Notes: generated by a model not told the origin, from the letters alone. Counted from the first letter of the stretch, positions 16,729 to 25,668 are shown. The stretch: 64,000 nt of DNA from Geomonas ferrireducens (GCF_004917065.1 NZ_SSYA01000001.1:433001-497000), one strand, 5' to 3'. Made by a program: numbers and translations.

Positions 16729-17214
16729 ATGCCGTCATTCGACATCGTTTCCAAGGTCGACATGCAGGAAGTCGACAACGCCATCAACCAGACCGTGAAG
16801 GAGATCAGCCAGCGCTACGACTTCAAGGGGAGCAAGAGCGAGGTGACCCTGGAGAAGGAAAGCATCAAGGTCCTTTCCGAGGACGACTTCAAGCTGAAGG
16901 CGGTCATCGACATCCTGCAATCCAAGTTCGTGAAGCGCAACATCTCGCCCAAGGCGCTGCAGTACGGCAAGGTCGAGCAGGCCTCCGGAGGCATGGTGCG
17001 CCAGATCATCACCCTGCAAGTGGGGATCTCCAAGGAGAAGGCGAAAGAGATCGGCCAGGTGATCAAGGAGACCAAGCTCAAGGTGCAGAGCCAGATCCAG
17101 GACGACCAGCTCCGCGTCACCGGCAAGAACATCGACGACCTGCAGGATGTCATCAAGACCCTCAAGGGTAAGGACCTCGACATCGACATGCAGTTCGTCA
17201 ACTTCAGAAGCTAA
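16729..17214 (+). CDS. yajQ: YajQ family nucleotide-binding protein
   Basis: A 161-residue protein of the YajQ/UPF0234 family. It starts [20 protein letters not shown] and has the conserved [11 protein letters not shown] segment at about 34-44. The C-terminal half keeps [28 protein letters not shown] in sequence order and ends DMQFVNFRS. Members bind nucleic acids or, in some bacteria, cyclic di-GMP; which applies here cannot be decided. The ATG at 16729 has AGGGGG upstream. It follows lolA by 28 bases and precedes rimO by 19, suggesting one transcript. Confidence 0.93.
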   Translation: MPSFDIVSKVDMQEVDNAINQTVKEISQRYDFKGSKSEVTLEKESIKVLSEDDFKLKAVIDILQSKFVKRNISPKALQYGKVEQASGGMVRQIITLQVGISKEKAKEIGQVIKETKLKVQSQIQDDQLRVTGKNIDDLQDVIKTLKGKDLDIDMQFVNFRS

Positions 17215-17233
17215 TCAAGAAGAGGGGAATTTT

Positions 17234-18580
17234 TTGAACCAGAAGATTAAGGAAAAAGTGAGCCTGGTGAGCCTGGGCTGCCCGAAGAACTTGGTGGACG
17301 CCGAGGTGATGCTGGGCTACCTCTCCAAGGACGAGTACGAAGTCACCACCGATGAGATGCAGGCCGACATCATCGTGGTGAACACCTGCTCCTTCATAAA
17401 AGAGGCGAAGCAGGAGAGCATCGACACCATCCTCGACCTGGCGGACCGAAAGCACGACGCGCGCTGCAAGCTCCTGATCGTGACCGGCTGCCTTCCGCAG
17501 CGCTACCAGGAGGAGCTCGCCAAGGAGCTTCCCGAGGTGGACATCTTCATAGGCACCGGCGATTACCCGCGCATAGCGGAGATCATCGCGGAGAAGAAGG
17601 GGACCGACGCCCAGCTCTGCTACACCGGCGACCCGAACTTCGTCTACAACGACGAGCTGCCGCGCCTGCAGTCCTCACCGCACTACACCGCGTACCTGAA
17701 GATCGCTGAAGGGTGCTCGAACAACTGCTCCTACTGCGTCATCCCCTCGCTGCGCGGCGCACACCGCTCCCGCCCCTTCGCAACGCTCATGGCGGAGGCC
17801 AAGACGCTCGTGGCGGCAGGGGTGAAGGAGCTGAACCTGATCGCCCAGGACATCACCGCCTACGGCCGTGATCTTCCCGAAAAGCCGAGCCTCGAGCAGT
17901 TGATCCACGAACTCGCGAAACTCGAAGGGCTCAAGTGGATCCGGCTCCTGTACGCCTACCCGGACGGGGTGAGGGACTCGCTCATCGAGCTCATCAAGAA
18001 CGAGCCCAAGGTCTGCAAGTACTTGGACCTCCCGATCCAGCACATAGCCGATCCGGTCCTTAAGAACATGAAGCGCAGAAGCGGCGAGGACGACATCCGC
18101 ACCCTGATCAAGAAGCTGCGCCGCGAGATCCCGGACATCGCCATCCGCACCTCGCTCATCGTCGGGTTCCCCGGCGAGACCAACGAGGACTTCAAGAAGC
18201 TCCTGCAGTTCGTGGAAGAGACCCGCTTCGACCGCCTCGGTGTCTTCTGCTACTCGCGCGAGGAGGGAACCCCGGCCGCCGAGATGGCGGACCAGGTTTC
18301 CGAGCGCGTGAAGCGCGAACGTCACAAGAAGCTGATGCGCACCCAGGCGCGCGTTTCCTTCAAGCACAACCGCACCCTGGTCGACAGCGAGGAGGACGTA
18401 CTGGTCGAGGGGTACAGCGAGGAAACCGAACTGCTTCTGAAGGGTCGTTCCTCCCGGCAGGCACCCGACGTGGACGGCCAGGTATACATCACCGCAGGCA
18501 ATGCCAATGTCGGCGACATAGTGAGATTGAAGATCACAGACTCCTCAGACTATGACCTCATAGGGGAGATCATCGACTAG
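17234..18580 (+). CDS. rimO: Ribosomal protein S12 methylthiotransferase RimO
   Basis: Radical-SAM enzyme that methylthiolates an Asp of ribosomal protein S12. 448 residues in three parts: an N-terminal UPF0004 domain with Fe-S ligands Cys16 (LGCPKN), Cys52 (NTCSF) and Cys86 (TGCLPQ); the radical-SAM core with Cys161, Cys165 and Cys168 (CSNNCSYC); and a C-terminal TRAM domain (about 380-446). LGCPKNLVD and the [14 protein letters not shown] segment distinguish RimO from MiaB. The start is TTG 17234 with AGAGGGG upstream; the earlier in-frame GTG/ATG region overlaps yajQ. Confidence 0.96.
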   Translation: MNQKIKEKVSLVSLGCPKNLVDAEVMLGYLSKDEYEVTTDEMQADIIVVNTCSFIKEAKQESIDTILDLADRKHDARCKLLIVTGCLPQRYQEELAKELPEVDIFIGTGDYPRIAEIIAEKKGTDAQLCYTGDPNFVYNDELPRLQSSPHYTAYLKIAEGCSNNCSYCVIPSLRGAHRSRPFATLMAEAKTLVAAGVKELNLIAQDITAYGRDLPEKPSLEQLIHELAKLEGLKWIRLLYAYPDGVRDSLIELIKNEPKVCKYLDLPIQHIADPVLKNMKRRSGEDDIRTLIKKLRREIPDIAIRTSLIVGFPGETNEDFKKLLQFVEETRFDRLGVFCYSREEGTPAAEMADQVSERVKRERHKKLMRTQARVSFKHNRTLVDSEEDVLVEGYSEETELLLKGRSSRQAPDVDGQVYITAGNANVGDIVRLKITDSSDYDLIGEIID

Positions 18581-18590
18581 GCTTTTGAAC

Positions 18591-18618
18591 TTGACATGAA
18601 CCTCTATTGCTGTATGAT
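18591..18618 (+). promoter_or_regulatory. Sigma-70 promoter for the DksA-like gene
   Basis: TTGACA (18591-18596), 16 bases, TATGAT (18613-18618). A near-consensus promoter in the 85-base gap after rimO; start of transcription near 18625. Confidence 0.75.
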
Positions 18619-18665
18619 TGCGTCGCTTTTTGAGGGTATTAAGAATCAATGGAGATAGTTTATAC

Positions 18666-19085
18666 ATGACAGAAAAACCAGAAGAAATGAAAGCGATGCT
18701 CCTCAAAATGAAAGAGGAGACGCTTAAAGAGATTAACAAGACTGTCAAGTCCGGCTCTGATGCACCGATCAACGAGCCGAGCGGCGACATCTACGACCAG
18801 GCTTCCAGTGAGCGCGACCGCGAGCTCGGCCTTTTGCTGGGGGACCGGGAGCGCGAGAAATTGCGTAATATAGACGAGGCGTTACTTCGCCTCGAAGAAG
18901 GTGAGTACGGCATCTGCGAGGAGTGTGAAGAGGAGATCCCGATCGGCAGGCTGCGCATCGTCCCCTTCGCCCGCCACTGCGTCAAGTGCAAGGCGGACCT
19001 TGAGAAGCAGCAGGCACAGACCAAACGCTTCGAGGAAGACCGCGCCTACCGCGAGATCGCCCTCGGCGAGGAAGAAGAAGGGTAA
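18666..19085 (+). CDS. DksA/TraR-type zinc-finger regulator
   Basis: A 139-residue protein with an N-terminal coiled coil, the acidic tip motif DIYDQAS (41-47, matching the DxxDxA of DksA), and a C-terminal zinc finger with Cys84, Cys87, Cys105 and Cys108 (CEEC, CVKC). DksA-type proteins bind the secondary channel of RNA polymerase and modify initiation with ppGpp. Because all four Cys and the acidic tip are present, function is likely. I used ATG 18666; a frame from 18618 overlaps the -10 box and is excluded. A terminator follows at 19159. Confidence 0.9.
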   Translation: MTEKPEEMKAMLLKMKEETLKEINKTVKSGSDAPINEPSGDIYDQASSERDRELGLLLGDREREKLRNIDEALLRLEEGEYGICEECEEEIPIGRLRIVPFARHCVKCKADLEKQQAQTKRFEEDRAYREIALGEEEEG

Positions 19086-19158
19086 GCAGGGAGAATCAGG
19101 CGGGAAAAGGGGAGAAACGGCACGATCCATTTTCACCCTCGCCATTCTGAAAATAACA

Positions 19159-19191
19159 AGAGGGGACGGTAGCGATACCGTCCCCTCTTTT
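19159..19191 (+). terminator. Intrinsic terminator after the DksA-like gene
   Basis: AGAGGGGACGGTA (19159-19171) pairs perfectly with TACCGTCCCCTCT (19176-19188) around a GCGA loop, followed by T residues. Confidence 0.85.
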
Positions 19192-19205
19192 CGTTTCATT
19201 CGTCA

Positions 19206-19300
19206 CTTCTCCCCCAGGAGGGGGGAGGTCGGGAAGGGGGAAAGGGGGCACCCGGCCGCGGCGCGTCCCCCTCCCCAGCCCTCCCCCTCCGGGGGAGGGA
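19206..19300. repeat. REP-like inverted pair, G/C-rich
   Basis: Two related elements in opposite orientation. 19206-19240 begins CTTCTCCCCCAGGAGGGGGG and continues with a G-rich end; the reverse complement of 19264-19300 has the same plan (CTCCCCCGGAGGGGGAGG, then GGGGAGGGGG). Each can fold on itself and the pair can fold together. It fills the gap between convergent genes and may also act as a bidirectional stop. Confidence 0.65.
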
Positions 19301-19307
19301 GTATGGA

Positions 19308-20300
19308 CTACGGGTGCTCCACCGGCGGTGCGGCGATGAGCCTCTGGTAATCGCTCTTGGTGATGGAGCTGTGCCAGTGGCCGGTGGCGCGTCCGATCAG
19401 GGTCCCGCCGACGAAGACGGCAACGACGAGGGCCGCATACACCATCCCCGGGATCACCTTGCCGTTCTTCGCCTTCAGCTGCAGCGCCTCCGGTTTCGGG
19501 CAGGCGCTCACGCAGCGCAGGCAGCCGACGCACTCCTCGGAGCAGACCCGCTCCTTGTGCATCACGTCGATGTAAGAGGGGCAGGCCCTGGTGCAGCCGC
19601 CGCAGGAGATGCAGGCGCTTTCGTTACGCTGCACCTTGACCGGCGACAGACGGGAAACGAGTCCCAAAAGCGCGCCGTAAGGGCAGAGGAAACGGCAGAA
19701 CGGGTTCTTGAAGAGAAACGACAGGGCGAGCAGGATGCCGATCACCACGAGCGGCGTCCCCGAGAGGTGCACGAAGAAGTCCAGCATCTTGATGTCGGCC
19801 ATCTTGTTGTAGTCGCCGGCGATGAAGTCGCTCACGCTGTCCGGCGCCATGAACACCAGGATGGAGACCACGAAAAAGGCGAGCAGCAGGTACTTGATGG
19901 GGCGCAGCAGCCAGTCGAGCCAGAGCCAGACCTTGTAGTTTTTCCCAAAGATCTTGAACCCCGCCTTCCAGCAGAGCTCGGTGATGGTGGAGACCGGGCA
20001 GACCCACGAGCAGAAGGAGCGCTTCAGGAGAAGCGACATCGCGATCACGCTCAGAAAGACCACGAGCGCAGCGGGGTGCACGTCGTTGATGGTGCCGGAA
20101 ACGATCCACCCCTTCAGGCTCACCAGAGCGGAGATGGGGAGAAAGGCCTCGACGCCGTTCGGACGCTCCACGAACGGGGTGGCGCCGCCGCTTTGGAAGT
20201 GCAGCACGAAGCGGTAGAAGGTTACTCCCAGGTACAGGGAGAAGAGAAGGAAGCCCCACTGGACGGCCAAGCGAACCTTTTGCACGTTTTTTTCTGACAT
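19308..20300 (-). CDS. NapH/CcoG-like membrane ferredoxin protein
   Basis: A 330-residue membrane protein with about five or six hydrophobic spans and two kinds of Cys motifs. Two CxxxCP motifs (FCSWVCP and FCRFLCP) are characteristic of the NapH/CcoG/RdxA group. They are followed by two 4Fe-4S ferredoxin motifs (CISCGGCTRACP and CVGCLRCVSACP). It probably passes electrons from the quinone pool or a soluble carrier through the membrane to a reductase or assembly factor; the partner is not in this window. ATG at 20300 with GGTGAGG upstream. Confidence 0.85.
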   Translation of the reverse strand: MSEKNVQKVRLAVQWGFLLFSLYLGVTFYRFVLHFQSGGATPFVERPNGVEAFLPISALVSLKGWIVSGTINDVHPAALVVFLSVIAMSLLLKRSFCSWVCPVSTITELCWKAGFKIFGKNYKVWLWLDWLLRPIKYLLLAFFVVSILVFMAPDSVSDFIAGDYNKMADIKMLDFFVHLSGTPLVVIGILLALSFLFKNPFCRFLCPYGALLGLVSRLSPVKVQRNESACISCGGCTRACPSYIDVMHKERVCSEECVGCLRCVSACPKPEALQLKAKNGKVIPGMVYAALVVAVFVGGTLIGRATGHWHSSITKSDYQRLIAAPPVEHP

Positions 20301-20396
20301 GAACCTCACCTTGCTTTGCCTTGCTTATATAGTTGCGACTTTTTTTGTCGCTACCACCTGCTACCGTCGTATCATCACACGAAGCGGAGGTAGCAC

Positions 20397-20711
20397 ATGG
20401 AACCGATGGTCATAGGAGCCGTGGGAATCGTCATCTACTGCGGGCACATCACCGTGAAGGACATCATCACCGACCTGCGTCAGGAGGGCTTTCTCGTCAA
20501 CCCTTTGTCCAGCAAATGGCGCGGGTGGACGTTTGACAAGGCCTTCAGGAGGCTGTTCTTCACGAAGGGGTTGTCCCGCTCCAAGGTGGAGAGGAGTTCC
20601 TTCATCCTCTTGCGCTGCAGGTCCGCGGTCCCGCAGACGGGACAGCAGCAGCAAACCACGGGAAAACGGTTGTTGCGCGAGAACGGGATAATATCCTTCT
20701 CCGGAACGTAG
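20397..20711 (+). CDS. Possible small gene, 5' part coding-like, 3' part antisense to ttcA
   Basis: ATG 20397 has a strong ribosome site (GCGGAGG). The first about 30 codons read MEPMVIGAVGIVIYCGHITV, then KDIITDLRQEGF, with third positions almost all G or C as in neighbouring real genes. From 20480 the frame runs antisense through the end of ttcA and looks like a shadow (many Ser/Arg, no structure). Either a truncated gene whose 3' end was lost, or a genuine overlapping antisense gene. I do not recognise the N-terminus. Confidence 0.3.
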   Translation: MEPMVIGAVGIVIYCGHITVKDIITDLRQEGFLVNPLSSKWRGWTFDKAFRRLFFTKGLSRSKVERSSFILLRCRSAVPQTGQQQQTTGKRLLRENGIISFSGT

Positions 20712-21247
20712 ACCAGTGGCCTGATGACCGTGGTTACGCCGTTGTCCGCCAGCATGCTGGGGGCCATCGCCTTCAGCGAGCCGACGAAGAACTGGTTTAA
20801 AAGCAGCGTCTCGACGAAATCATCCATGTGGTGCCCGAGCGCGAGCTTGTTGCACCCCATCTGCTGCGCGAGGGTGTACAGGGTGCCGCGCTTTAGCCTT
20901 GCGCAGATCGAACAGTAGGAGGAGTTCGGGCGCCGCTTCTCGGAGATGATGTCGTAGTGCTCGGTCTTCTCCATGTGATAGGTGAAGCCGTGCTCCTTCA
21001 GGTGTTCCTCTATGATGTCGGCGCGGTAGCCCCGGTAGCCGGAATCGATGTTGATGGCGACCAGTTCGTAGCGCACCGGAGCGCGCCGACGCAGGGTCTC
21101 CAACACGTGCAGCATCGCGTAGGAGTCCTTCCCACCCGATACAGCGACCGCGACGCGGTCCCCTTCCGAGATAAGATCGAACTCGGAAATCGCCCTGCCT
21201 ACCCTGTTCTTGATGCGCGTGAAGAGCGCGTCCTCAATAAGCGCCAC
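20480..21247 (-). CDS. ttcA: tRNA 2-thiocytidine biosynthesis protein
   Basis: ATP-dependent thiolation of cytidine 32 in tRNA. 255 residues of the PP-loop superfamily: ATP-binding SGGKDS at 37-42, the CxxC pair Cys112/Cys115 (YCSICARLKRG) that holds a Fe-S cluster, the LGHHMDDFVETLLLNQFF segment, and a later CCCCPVCG run. The run of four adjacent Cys is unusual but keeps the family's third Cys. Starts MALIEDALFTRIKNRVGRAI. The gene lies 55 bases downstream of the reductase gene on the same strand. Confidence 0.92.
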   Translation of the reverse strand: MALIEDALFTRIKNRVGRAISEFDLISEGDRVAVAVSGGKDSYAMLHVLETLRRRAPVRYELVAINIDSGYRGYRADIIEEHLKEHGFTYHMEKTEHYDIISEKRRPNSSYCSICARLKRGTLYTLAQQMGCNKLALGHHMDDFVETLLLNQFFVGSLKAMAPSMLADNGVTTVIRPLVYVPEKDIIPFSRNNRFPVVCCCCPVCGTADLQRKRMKELLSTLERDNPFVKNSLLKALSNVHPRHLLDKGLTRKPS

Positions 21248-21302
21248 GTGTCCCTCCCGCGCGTAGATCTTTTCTTGTCATCGTTGCCGCTCTCATCCCG
21301 AC

Positions 21303-21980
21303 CTACTGCTGCGTGCCGAAGATGCGGGCGCGGAAAGCCTCGATGCCGATCTCCTCGATAAGCCTCCCCAGCCGTCCCTGCTGCGGATCGTTCTTGTAGA
21401 CCTCGATCACCTTCGCCACCACCTCGAGCACTTCTTCTTCGGTCTGGATGTTGTCCACGAGCATCTCGCCCAGGCGCGGGCGGGGACCAGCGTTCCCCCC
21501 GACGAGGACGCGCCACCCCTTGTTGTGGCCGACGATGCCGATGTCCTTAACGCCGGACTCGGCGCAGGCAAGCAGGCAGCCGGAGACACCCATCTTCATC
21601 TTGTTGGGGAGCTCCATGGCATGGTAGATCTTGTCCAGCTTGAGACCGAGCGAGGCGGAGTCGAGCACGGCGCGCTTGCACTGCTGGGTGCCGGGGCAGA
21701 TCCTGATGCTCCTGACGCACAGGCCGATGGCGGCGCCCGGCTCCTGGGCGAGGTCGGTCCAGACCGCGTCCAGTTCCTCTTCCTTCACGCCGAACATGGC
21801 GATGCGCTGCGCCGAAGTGATCTTAAGCGTGAGCCCGTACTTGTCGGCCACGTCACAGATCTTTCTCAACGTGGCGGTGTCGGTGAAGCCCCCGGGGATG
21901 TGCGGTGCGATGGCGTAGGTTTCACGGTCGCGCTGCAGGATGGCGCCTTTTTCCAGGATGTCTTTCTTCATCTCGGTCAT
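21303..21980 (-). CDS. Siroheme/4Fe-4S nitrite-sulfite reductase-like protein, half length
   Basis: About 225 residues, corresponding to one ferredoxin-like domain plus the siroheme/4Fe-4S half of nitrite and sulfite reductases. The cluster-ligand pattern is intact: Cys96 and Cys102 (CPGTQQC) and Cys136 and Cys140 (GVSGCLLACAESG), counting from the ATG one codon earlier. Full-length assimilatory enzymes have two such halves (500 residues or more), so this is the short stand-alone form annotated in many anaerobes. Substrate unknown. ATG codons at 21983 and 21980 are both possible; AAGGAGCAG spaces better to the second. Confidence 0.8.
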   Translation of the reverse strand: MTEMKKDILEKGAILQRDRETYAIAPHIPGGFTDTATLRKICDVADKYGLTLKITSAQRIAMFGVKEEELDAVWTDLAQEPGAAIGLCVRSIRICPGTQQCKRAVLDSASLGLKLDKIYHAMELPNKMKMGVSGCLLACAESGVKDIGIVGHNKGWRVLVGGNAGPRPRLGEMLVDNIQTEEEVLEVVAKVIEVYKNDPQQGRLGRLIEEIGIEAFRARIFGTQQ

Positions 21981-22041
21981 CATCTGCTCCTTGGTCTCAA
22001 TTGAAATTGATGCAGGTCAAAATAAGTAAAAACCACACCCC

Positions 22042-22154
22042 GGAACACAGAGGTCACGGAGGTGCACAGAGGTCACAGAGAACACCATAGAGGAGAACCG
22101 GAATCCTGATTTCACCTCTGTGCCCTCCGTGATACTCAGTGTCCTCTGTGTTCC
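22042..22154. repeat. Imperfect inverted repeat reaching into the methyltransferase 3' end
   Basis: The left arm (22042-22073) starts GGAACACAGAGG and contains TCACGGAGG and CACAGAGGT. The reverse complement of the right arm (22114-22154) has the same blocks plus 7-8 extra bases (near ACACTGAG). The last codons of the downstream methyltransferase gene (KAEHRGH, stop at 22136) are encoded by the right arm. It looks like a dispersed hairpin element that inserted at or created the gene end. Confidence 0.7.
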
Positions 22155-24022
22155 GCTTTCCGGGTTCTCTGTTTTATGAAGCTAACCAGTTCCACCGCGA
22201 TCTCGTACTTGCCGAAGGGAGGGATCAGGTAGAAGCCGCCCGCCTTCGCTCCGGCCGCCTCGATGAATTCACGGGCTATGGCTAGTCCCTCGGCGACACC
22301 TTCCTCGCCGGTCTTGCCGGCCATCCGCTTCCTGATCGCCTCGGGGATGACGATACCGGGGACCTCGTTGTGCAGAAACTCGGCGTTTCGCCCCGATACC
22401 AGCGGCAGCACGCCTGGAAGGATGGGGATGCCAAGACCGGCGGTGCGCTCCATCATCTCCTCGAAGCGCGCGATGTCGTAGATCGGCTGGGTCTGCACGA
22501 AGCGGGCGCCGTTGGCAACCTTCTTCTCGAGCCGCCCCACCTGTACGTCCATCCGCTGCGTATTCGGGTTGAAGGCGGCCCCCAAGGTGAAGCCGGTACC
22601 GGCGCCGATCGGGTTGCCGAGCGCGTTCACCCCGCGGTTCAGATCGCTCAAAAGCTTAAGGAGAGTGAACGAGTTGAGGTCGAAGACCGAGGTGGCCCCG
22701 GCCTCGTCGCCAAGGCTCGCGGGATCGCCGGTGACGGCGAGGATGGAGGTGACCCCCAAAAGGCTCGCCCCCATCAGGTCGGACTGCATCCCGATCAGGT
22801 TACGGTCGCGGCAAGTGACGTGGGCGATCACCTCGATGCCGACCACGCGGCGGATGGTCGCGGCGAGGGCGAGGTTCCCCATGCGCACGCGCGCGAGCGG
22901 ATTCTCGGCGAGGTTGATGGCATGCGCCCCGGCGTCCTTGAGCGCGCGGCTCCCGGCCAGCACCCTCTCGCAATCGAGCCCCTTCGGGGGATCGAGCTCC
23001 ACGGTGATCACCGGCTCCACGCCCCACGCGTCGAGGAAGCTCCCCAACGCGACCGGCTCAGATCCGGAAACGGTGTCTGGGACGGGGATGGGCGCCTCGC
23101 CTACTGCGACGCCTCCATCTACTGCCAACGCCTTTCTCACCACTGCGGATGCAGGAGCGCTTCTCCCCTGCATCCGATCCGCCATCACCCGGATGTGTTC
23201 CGGCGTGGTGCCGCAGCACCCACCCACCAGGGAGGCGCCGGCTTCGACCAGTTCCTCGGCGCGGTCGGCGAAGTACTCGGGCGTGGTGCGGTAGATGTAG
23301 CGCCCTTCCAGGTATTCGGGGAACCCGCTGTTGGGATAGGCGGCGATCGGGAGGGAACAGGCGGCGGCGATCCGCTTCACCGTCGCAAGGAGCTCTAGCG
23401 GCCCGGCGCCGCAGTTGGCGCCGACCAGGTCGGCCCCGGCTGCGGCGAGACGCTGCGCGGCGTCCTCGGCGCGGGTTCCGCCGGGGAGGCGCCCCCCTTC
23501 GCCGAAGGCGAGGTTAGCGACCACCGGGAGCCCGGTCTCTTTCGCAGCTGCCAGGGCGGTGAGAAGCTCGTCGAGCTCGGAGAAGGTCTCGAGGATCAGC
23601 AGATCCACGCCCCCCTCGGCGAGTGCCGCCGACTGGACCCGGAAGCACTCCGCGATCCGCTCGGCGGAGAGTTCCGCCTTGCCGCGCCCGAGGGGACCTA
23701 TGGAGCCGGCCACGAAGACGTCACGACCGGCCGCGGCGCTTTTCGCAAGCTGCGCCCCTTTGCGGTTGATCTCGGCCACCTTGGCGCCCAGACCGATGGC
23801 GGAGAGCTTGGCGCAGTTGGCACCGAAGGTGTTGGTCTCGATGACCTGCGCTCCGGCGTCGAGGTACTCGCGGTGCAGCTCCAGTACGAGTTCCGGACGC
23901 ACCAGGTTCAGGTGCTCGAAGTTCGCCTCCGGCGCCACCCCCTTGGCGTAGAGCATGGTGCCAATGGCACCGTCGCCGACAAGGACACCCGCCGCGATTC
24001 GCTCCAGAAAGCTTTCCCTCAT
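22136..24022 (-). CDS. Fused homocysteine S-methyltransferase / methylenetetrahydrofolate reductase
   Basis: A 628-residue bifunctional protein. Residues 1-290 are the zinc-dependent homocysteine methyltransferase domain: VGDGAIGTML near the start, ETNTFGAN, and zinc ligands Cys204 (GANCG) and Cys269/Cys270 (GGCCGTTPEH). Residues about 325-620 are the FAD-dependent MTHFR barrel (VTVELDPPKG, FVQTQPIYD, GVLPL). Together they make 5-methyl-THF and pass the methyl to homocysteine, or use an alternative methyl donor. No cobalamin-binding domain follows. The ATG at 24022 overlaps the stop of the pyrophosphatase gene by four bases. The last residues come from a repeat element. Confidence 0.9.
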   Translation of the reverse strand: MRESFLERIAAGVLVGDGAIGTMLYAKGVAPEANFEHLNLVRPELVLELHREYLDAGAQVIETNTFGANCAKLSAIGLGAKVAEINRKGAQLAKSAAAGRDVFVAGSIGPLGRGKAELSAERIAECFRVQSAALAEGGVDLLILETFSELDELLTALAAAKETGLPVVANLAFGEGGRLPGGTRAEDAAQRLAAAGADLVGANCGAGPLELLATVKRIAAACSLPIAAYPNSGFPEYLEGRYIYRTTPEYFADRAEELVEAGASLVGGCCGTTPEHIRVMADRMQGRSAPASAVVRKALAVDGGVAVGEAPIPVPDTVSGSEPVALGSFLDAWGVEPVITVELDPPKGLDCERVLAGSRALKDAGAHAINLAENPLARVRMGNLALAATIRRVVGIEVIAHVTCRDRNLIGMQSDLMGASLLGVTSILAVTGDPASLGDEAGATSVFDLNSFTLLKLLSDLNRGVNALGNPIGAGTGFTLGAAFNPNTQRMDVQVGRLEKKVANGARFVQTQPIYDIARFEEMMERTAGLGIPILPGVLPLVSGRNAEFLHNEVPGIVIPEAIRKRMAGKTGEEGVAEGLAIAREFIEAAGAKAGGFYLIPPFGKYEIAVELVSFIKQRTRKAEHRGH

Positions 24023-25668
24023 CGGGCGCCCCCGAGCACCTTCATCAGGTGCGGAACCAGCTGTTTCTTACGCGACATGACACCCTTCATCTCGAAGACG
24101 TGCGGCTCGGGCTGCGGGTACCCCATGAAGCGGACGAAGGCCTGTCCCCCTTCCATGACGAACATGGTGCTTTCGCTCGAAATATCGGTGACCATGAGGC
24201 CGGCAAGCTCCAGCCCCTCCTTTTCACGCCGCGCCGCGAGCGCCTTGCGCAATTCCGCTTTCATCTCGTTGAATTCATCGAAGCCGAACACCTCGACCTG
24301 CCCGACGCCGAAGGTCACCTCGCCCTGACTGAAGAGCTTGAAGTCTGAGCCGACCACGCGCTCGGGGCTTCCGTAACCGGAAAGGGCCCCGGAGGCGGCG
24401 AAGATCTCGGCGCCAAAGGACTCCCAGTCTAGCCCTGCGATGCCCGCGAGCCGCTCCACGGTGCTGCGGTCGCGCTGCGTAGTGGTCGGCGACTTGAGGA
24501 TCACCGTGTCCGAGAGGATTCCGGCGAGCAGCAGTGCAGCGATCTCGGCGGGGGGGAGCATGCGGTGCTCGTCGTAGAGTGACGCGACGATGGTGCAGGT
24601 GCTTCCGACCGGCGCGGTGATGAACGGGATCGGGTGGCTCGTCGGGGCGTTCCCAAGCTTGTGATGGTCCACCACTTCCAGGATCTCCACGTCCTCTGCG
24701 CCCGGTACAGCCTGGCCGAGCTCGTTGTGGTCCACGAGGATCAGGGCGTAAGGTAGCGGCGCGAAGAGTGAAGACTTGGTGGCGACGCCGGCGAGGGTCC
24801 CGTCTTCCTCGAGGGCGAGGACCGCGGTCTCCCCGGAATGCAGGAGCTTGTCGCGCAGGCGCCCGAGCGGCTCGTCCACGGAGACGCTCTCGAAACTCGG
24901 AACGGCAAGCTCGAGAACCGGAGTCGCGAGCCTGGCGCGGGAGACGGTCGCCGCGGTGTCGAGCGGCGTCGTCAAGAGAGCAACGCCGCGGGAGGCGGCG
25001 GCACGCACGGTCTCATCGGAGACGGCAAGGCCGCCGGTCACGATGAGCAGACGCACGCCGCGCTCGATCGAGGCGAGCTGAATTGAGGCCCGGTCGCCGG
25101 TCACCACGATCAGGGTGGCGGGGTCGAAGGCGGCGATCCTGTCGAGGAAGGATTCCTCCCCCATCGCGCCGACGAAGAGATGCAGGTGTTCCACTGCCGT
25201 GTCCGGAGCGCCGGCAAGGAAGCTGCCCCCGAGGCAGTCGGCGAGCGAGGCGAGCGAGGCGGATACCAGGCGCAGGGAGTCCGGACCGGTGACAAGGAAG
25301 CGCTCGGCGATCTTTCTGAGCGGGATCACCCCCCTCGGGACACCCGCGTCGTCGACCACCGGGAGGATCCTGATGGAGTTGTGGTGGAATTCTTCCAGCG
25401 CGTTCAACAGCGGCGCCCCGGCCGGCACGGTGACCGGCGAGCGCTGGATCACGTCGCGCACCTTAGGGTGTACGTCGGCCAGGTAGAGCGGCGCTTCGAT
25501 CCCCAGGCGGGGAAGGAGCCAGGTGGTCTGCGGGTTCAGGCTCCCCGCCATCGCCGCGGTAACGCGCTCGTTGCCGAGCTCTCGTTTCAAATGGGCGTAG
25601 GCGATGGCCGAGGCGACCGAGTCGGTGTCCGGGTTCCTGTGGCCGATTACGAAGATCTGTTTGTCCAT
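24019..25668 (-). CDS. Manganese-type inorganic pyrophosphatase (DHH family) with CBS and DRTGG insertion
   Basis: Family II pyrophosphatase of 549 residues, nearly twice the basic length. The N-terminal DHH motif has His10, Asp14 and Asp16 (GHRNPDTDS); the DHH triad VDHHKLGN lies near 350; the C-terminal DHHA2 domain ends the protein. Inserted between them (about 65-310) are CBS repeats flanking a DRTGG-like segment, the arrangement known to bind adenine nucleotides and regulate activity. ATG 25668 has AAGGG upstream and starts MDKQIFVIG; longer in-frame starts exist but add non-conserved sequence. Coupled to the downstream methyltransferase gene by a 4-base overlap. Confidence 0.9.
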   Translation of the reverse strand: MDKQIFVIGHRNPDTDSVASAIAYAHLKRELGNERVTAAMAGSLNPQTTWLLPRLGIEAPLYLADVHPKVRDVIQRSPVTVPAGAPLLNALEEFHHNSIRILPVVDDAGVPRGVIPLRKIAERFLVTGPDSLRLVSASLASLADCLGGSFLAGAPDTAVEHLHLFVGAMGEESFLDRIAAFDPATLIVVTGDRASIQLASIERGVRLLIVTGGLAVSDETVRAAASRGVALLTTPLDTAATVSRARLATPVLELAVPSFESVSVDEPLGRLRDKLLHSGETAVLALEEDGTLAGVATKSSLFAPLPYALILVDHNELGQAVPGAEDVEILEVVDHHKLGNAPTSHPIPFITAPVGSTCTIVASLYDEHRMLPPAEIAALLLAGILSDTVILKSPTTTQRDRSTVERLAGIAGLDWESFGAEIFAASGALSGYGSPERVVGSDFKLFSQGEVTFGVGQVEVFGFDEFNEMKAELRKALAARREKEGLELAGLMVTDISSESTMFVMEGGQAFVRFMGYPQPEPHVFEMKGVMSRKKQLVPHLMKVLGGAR

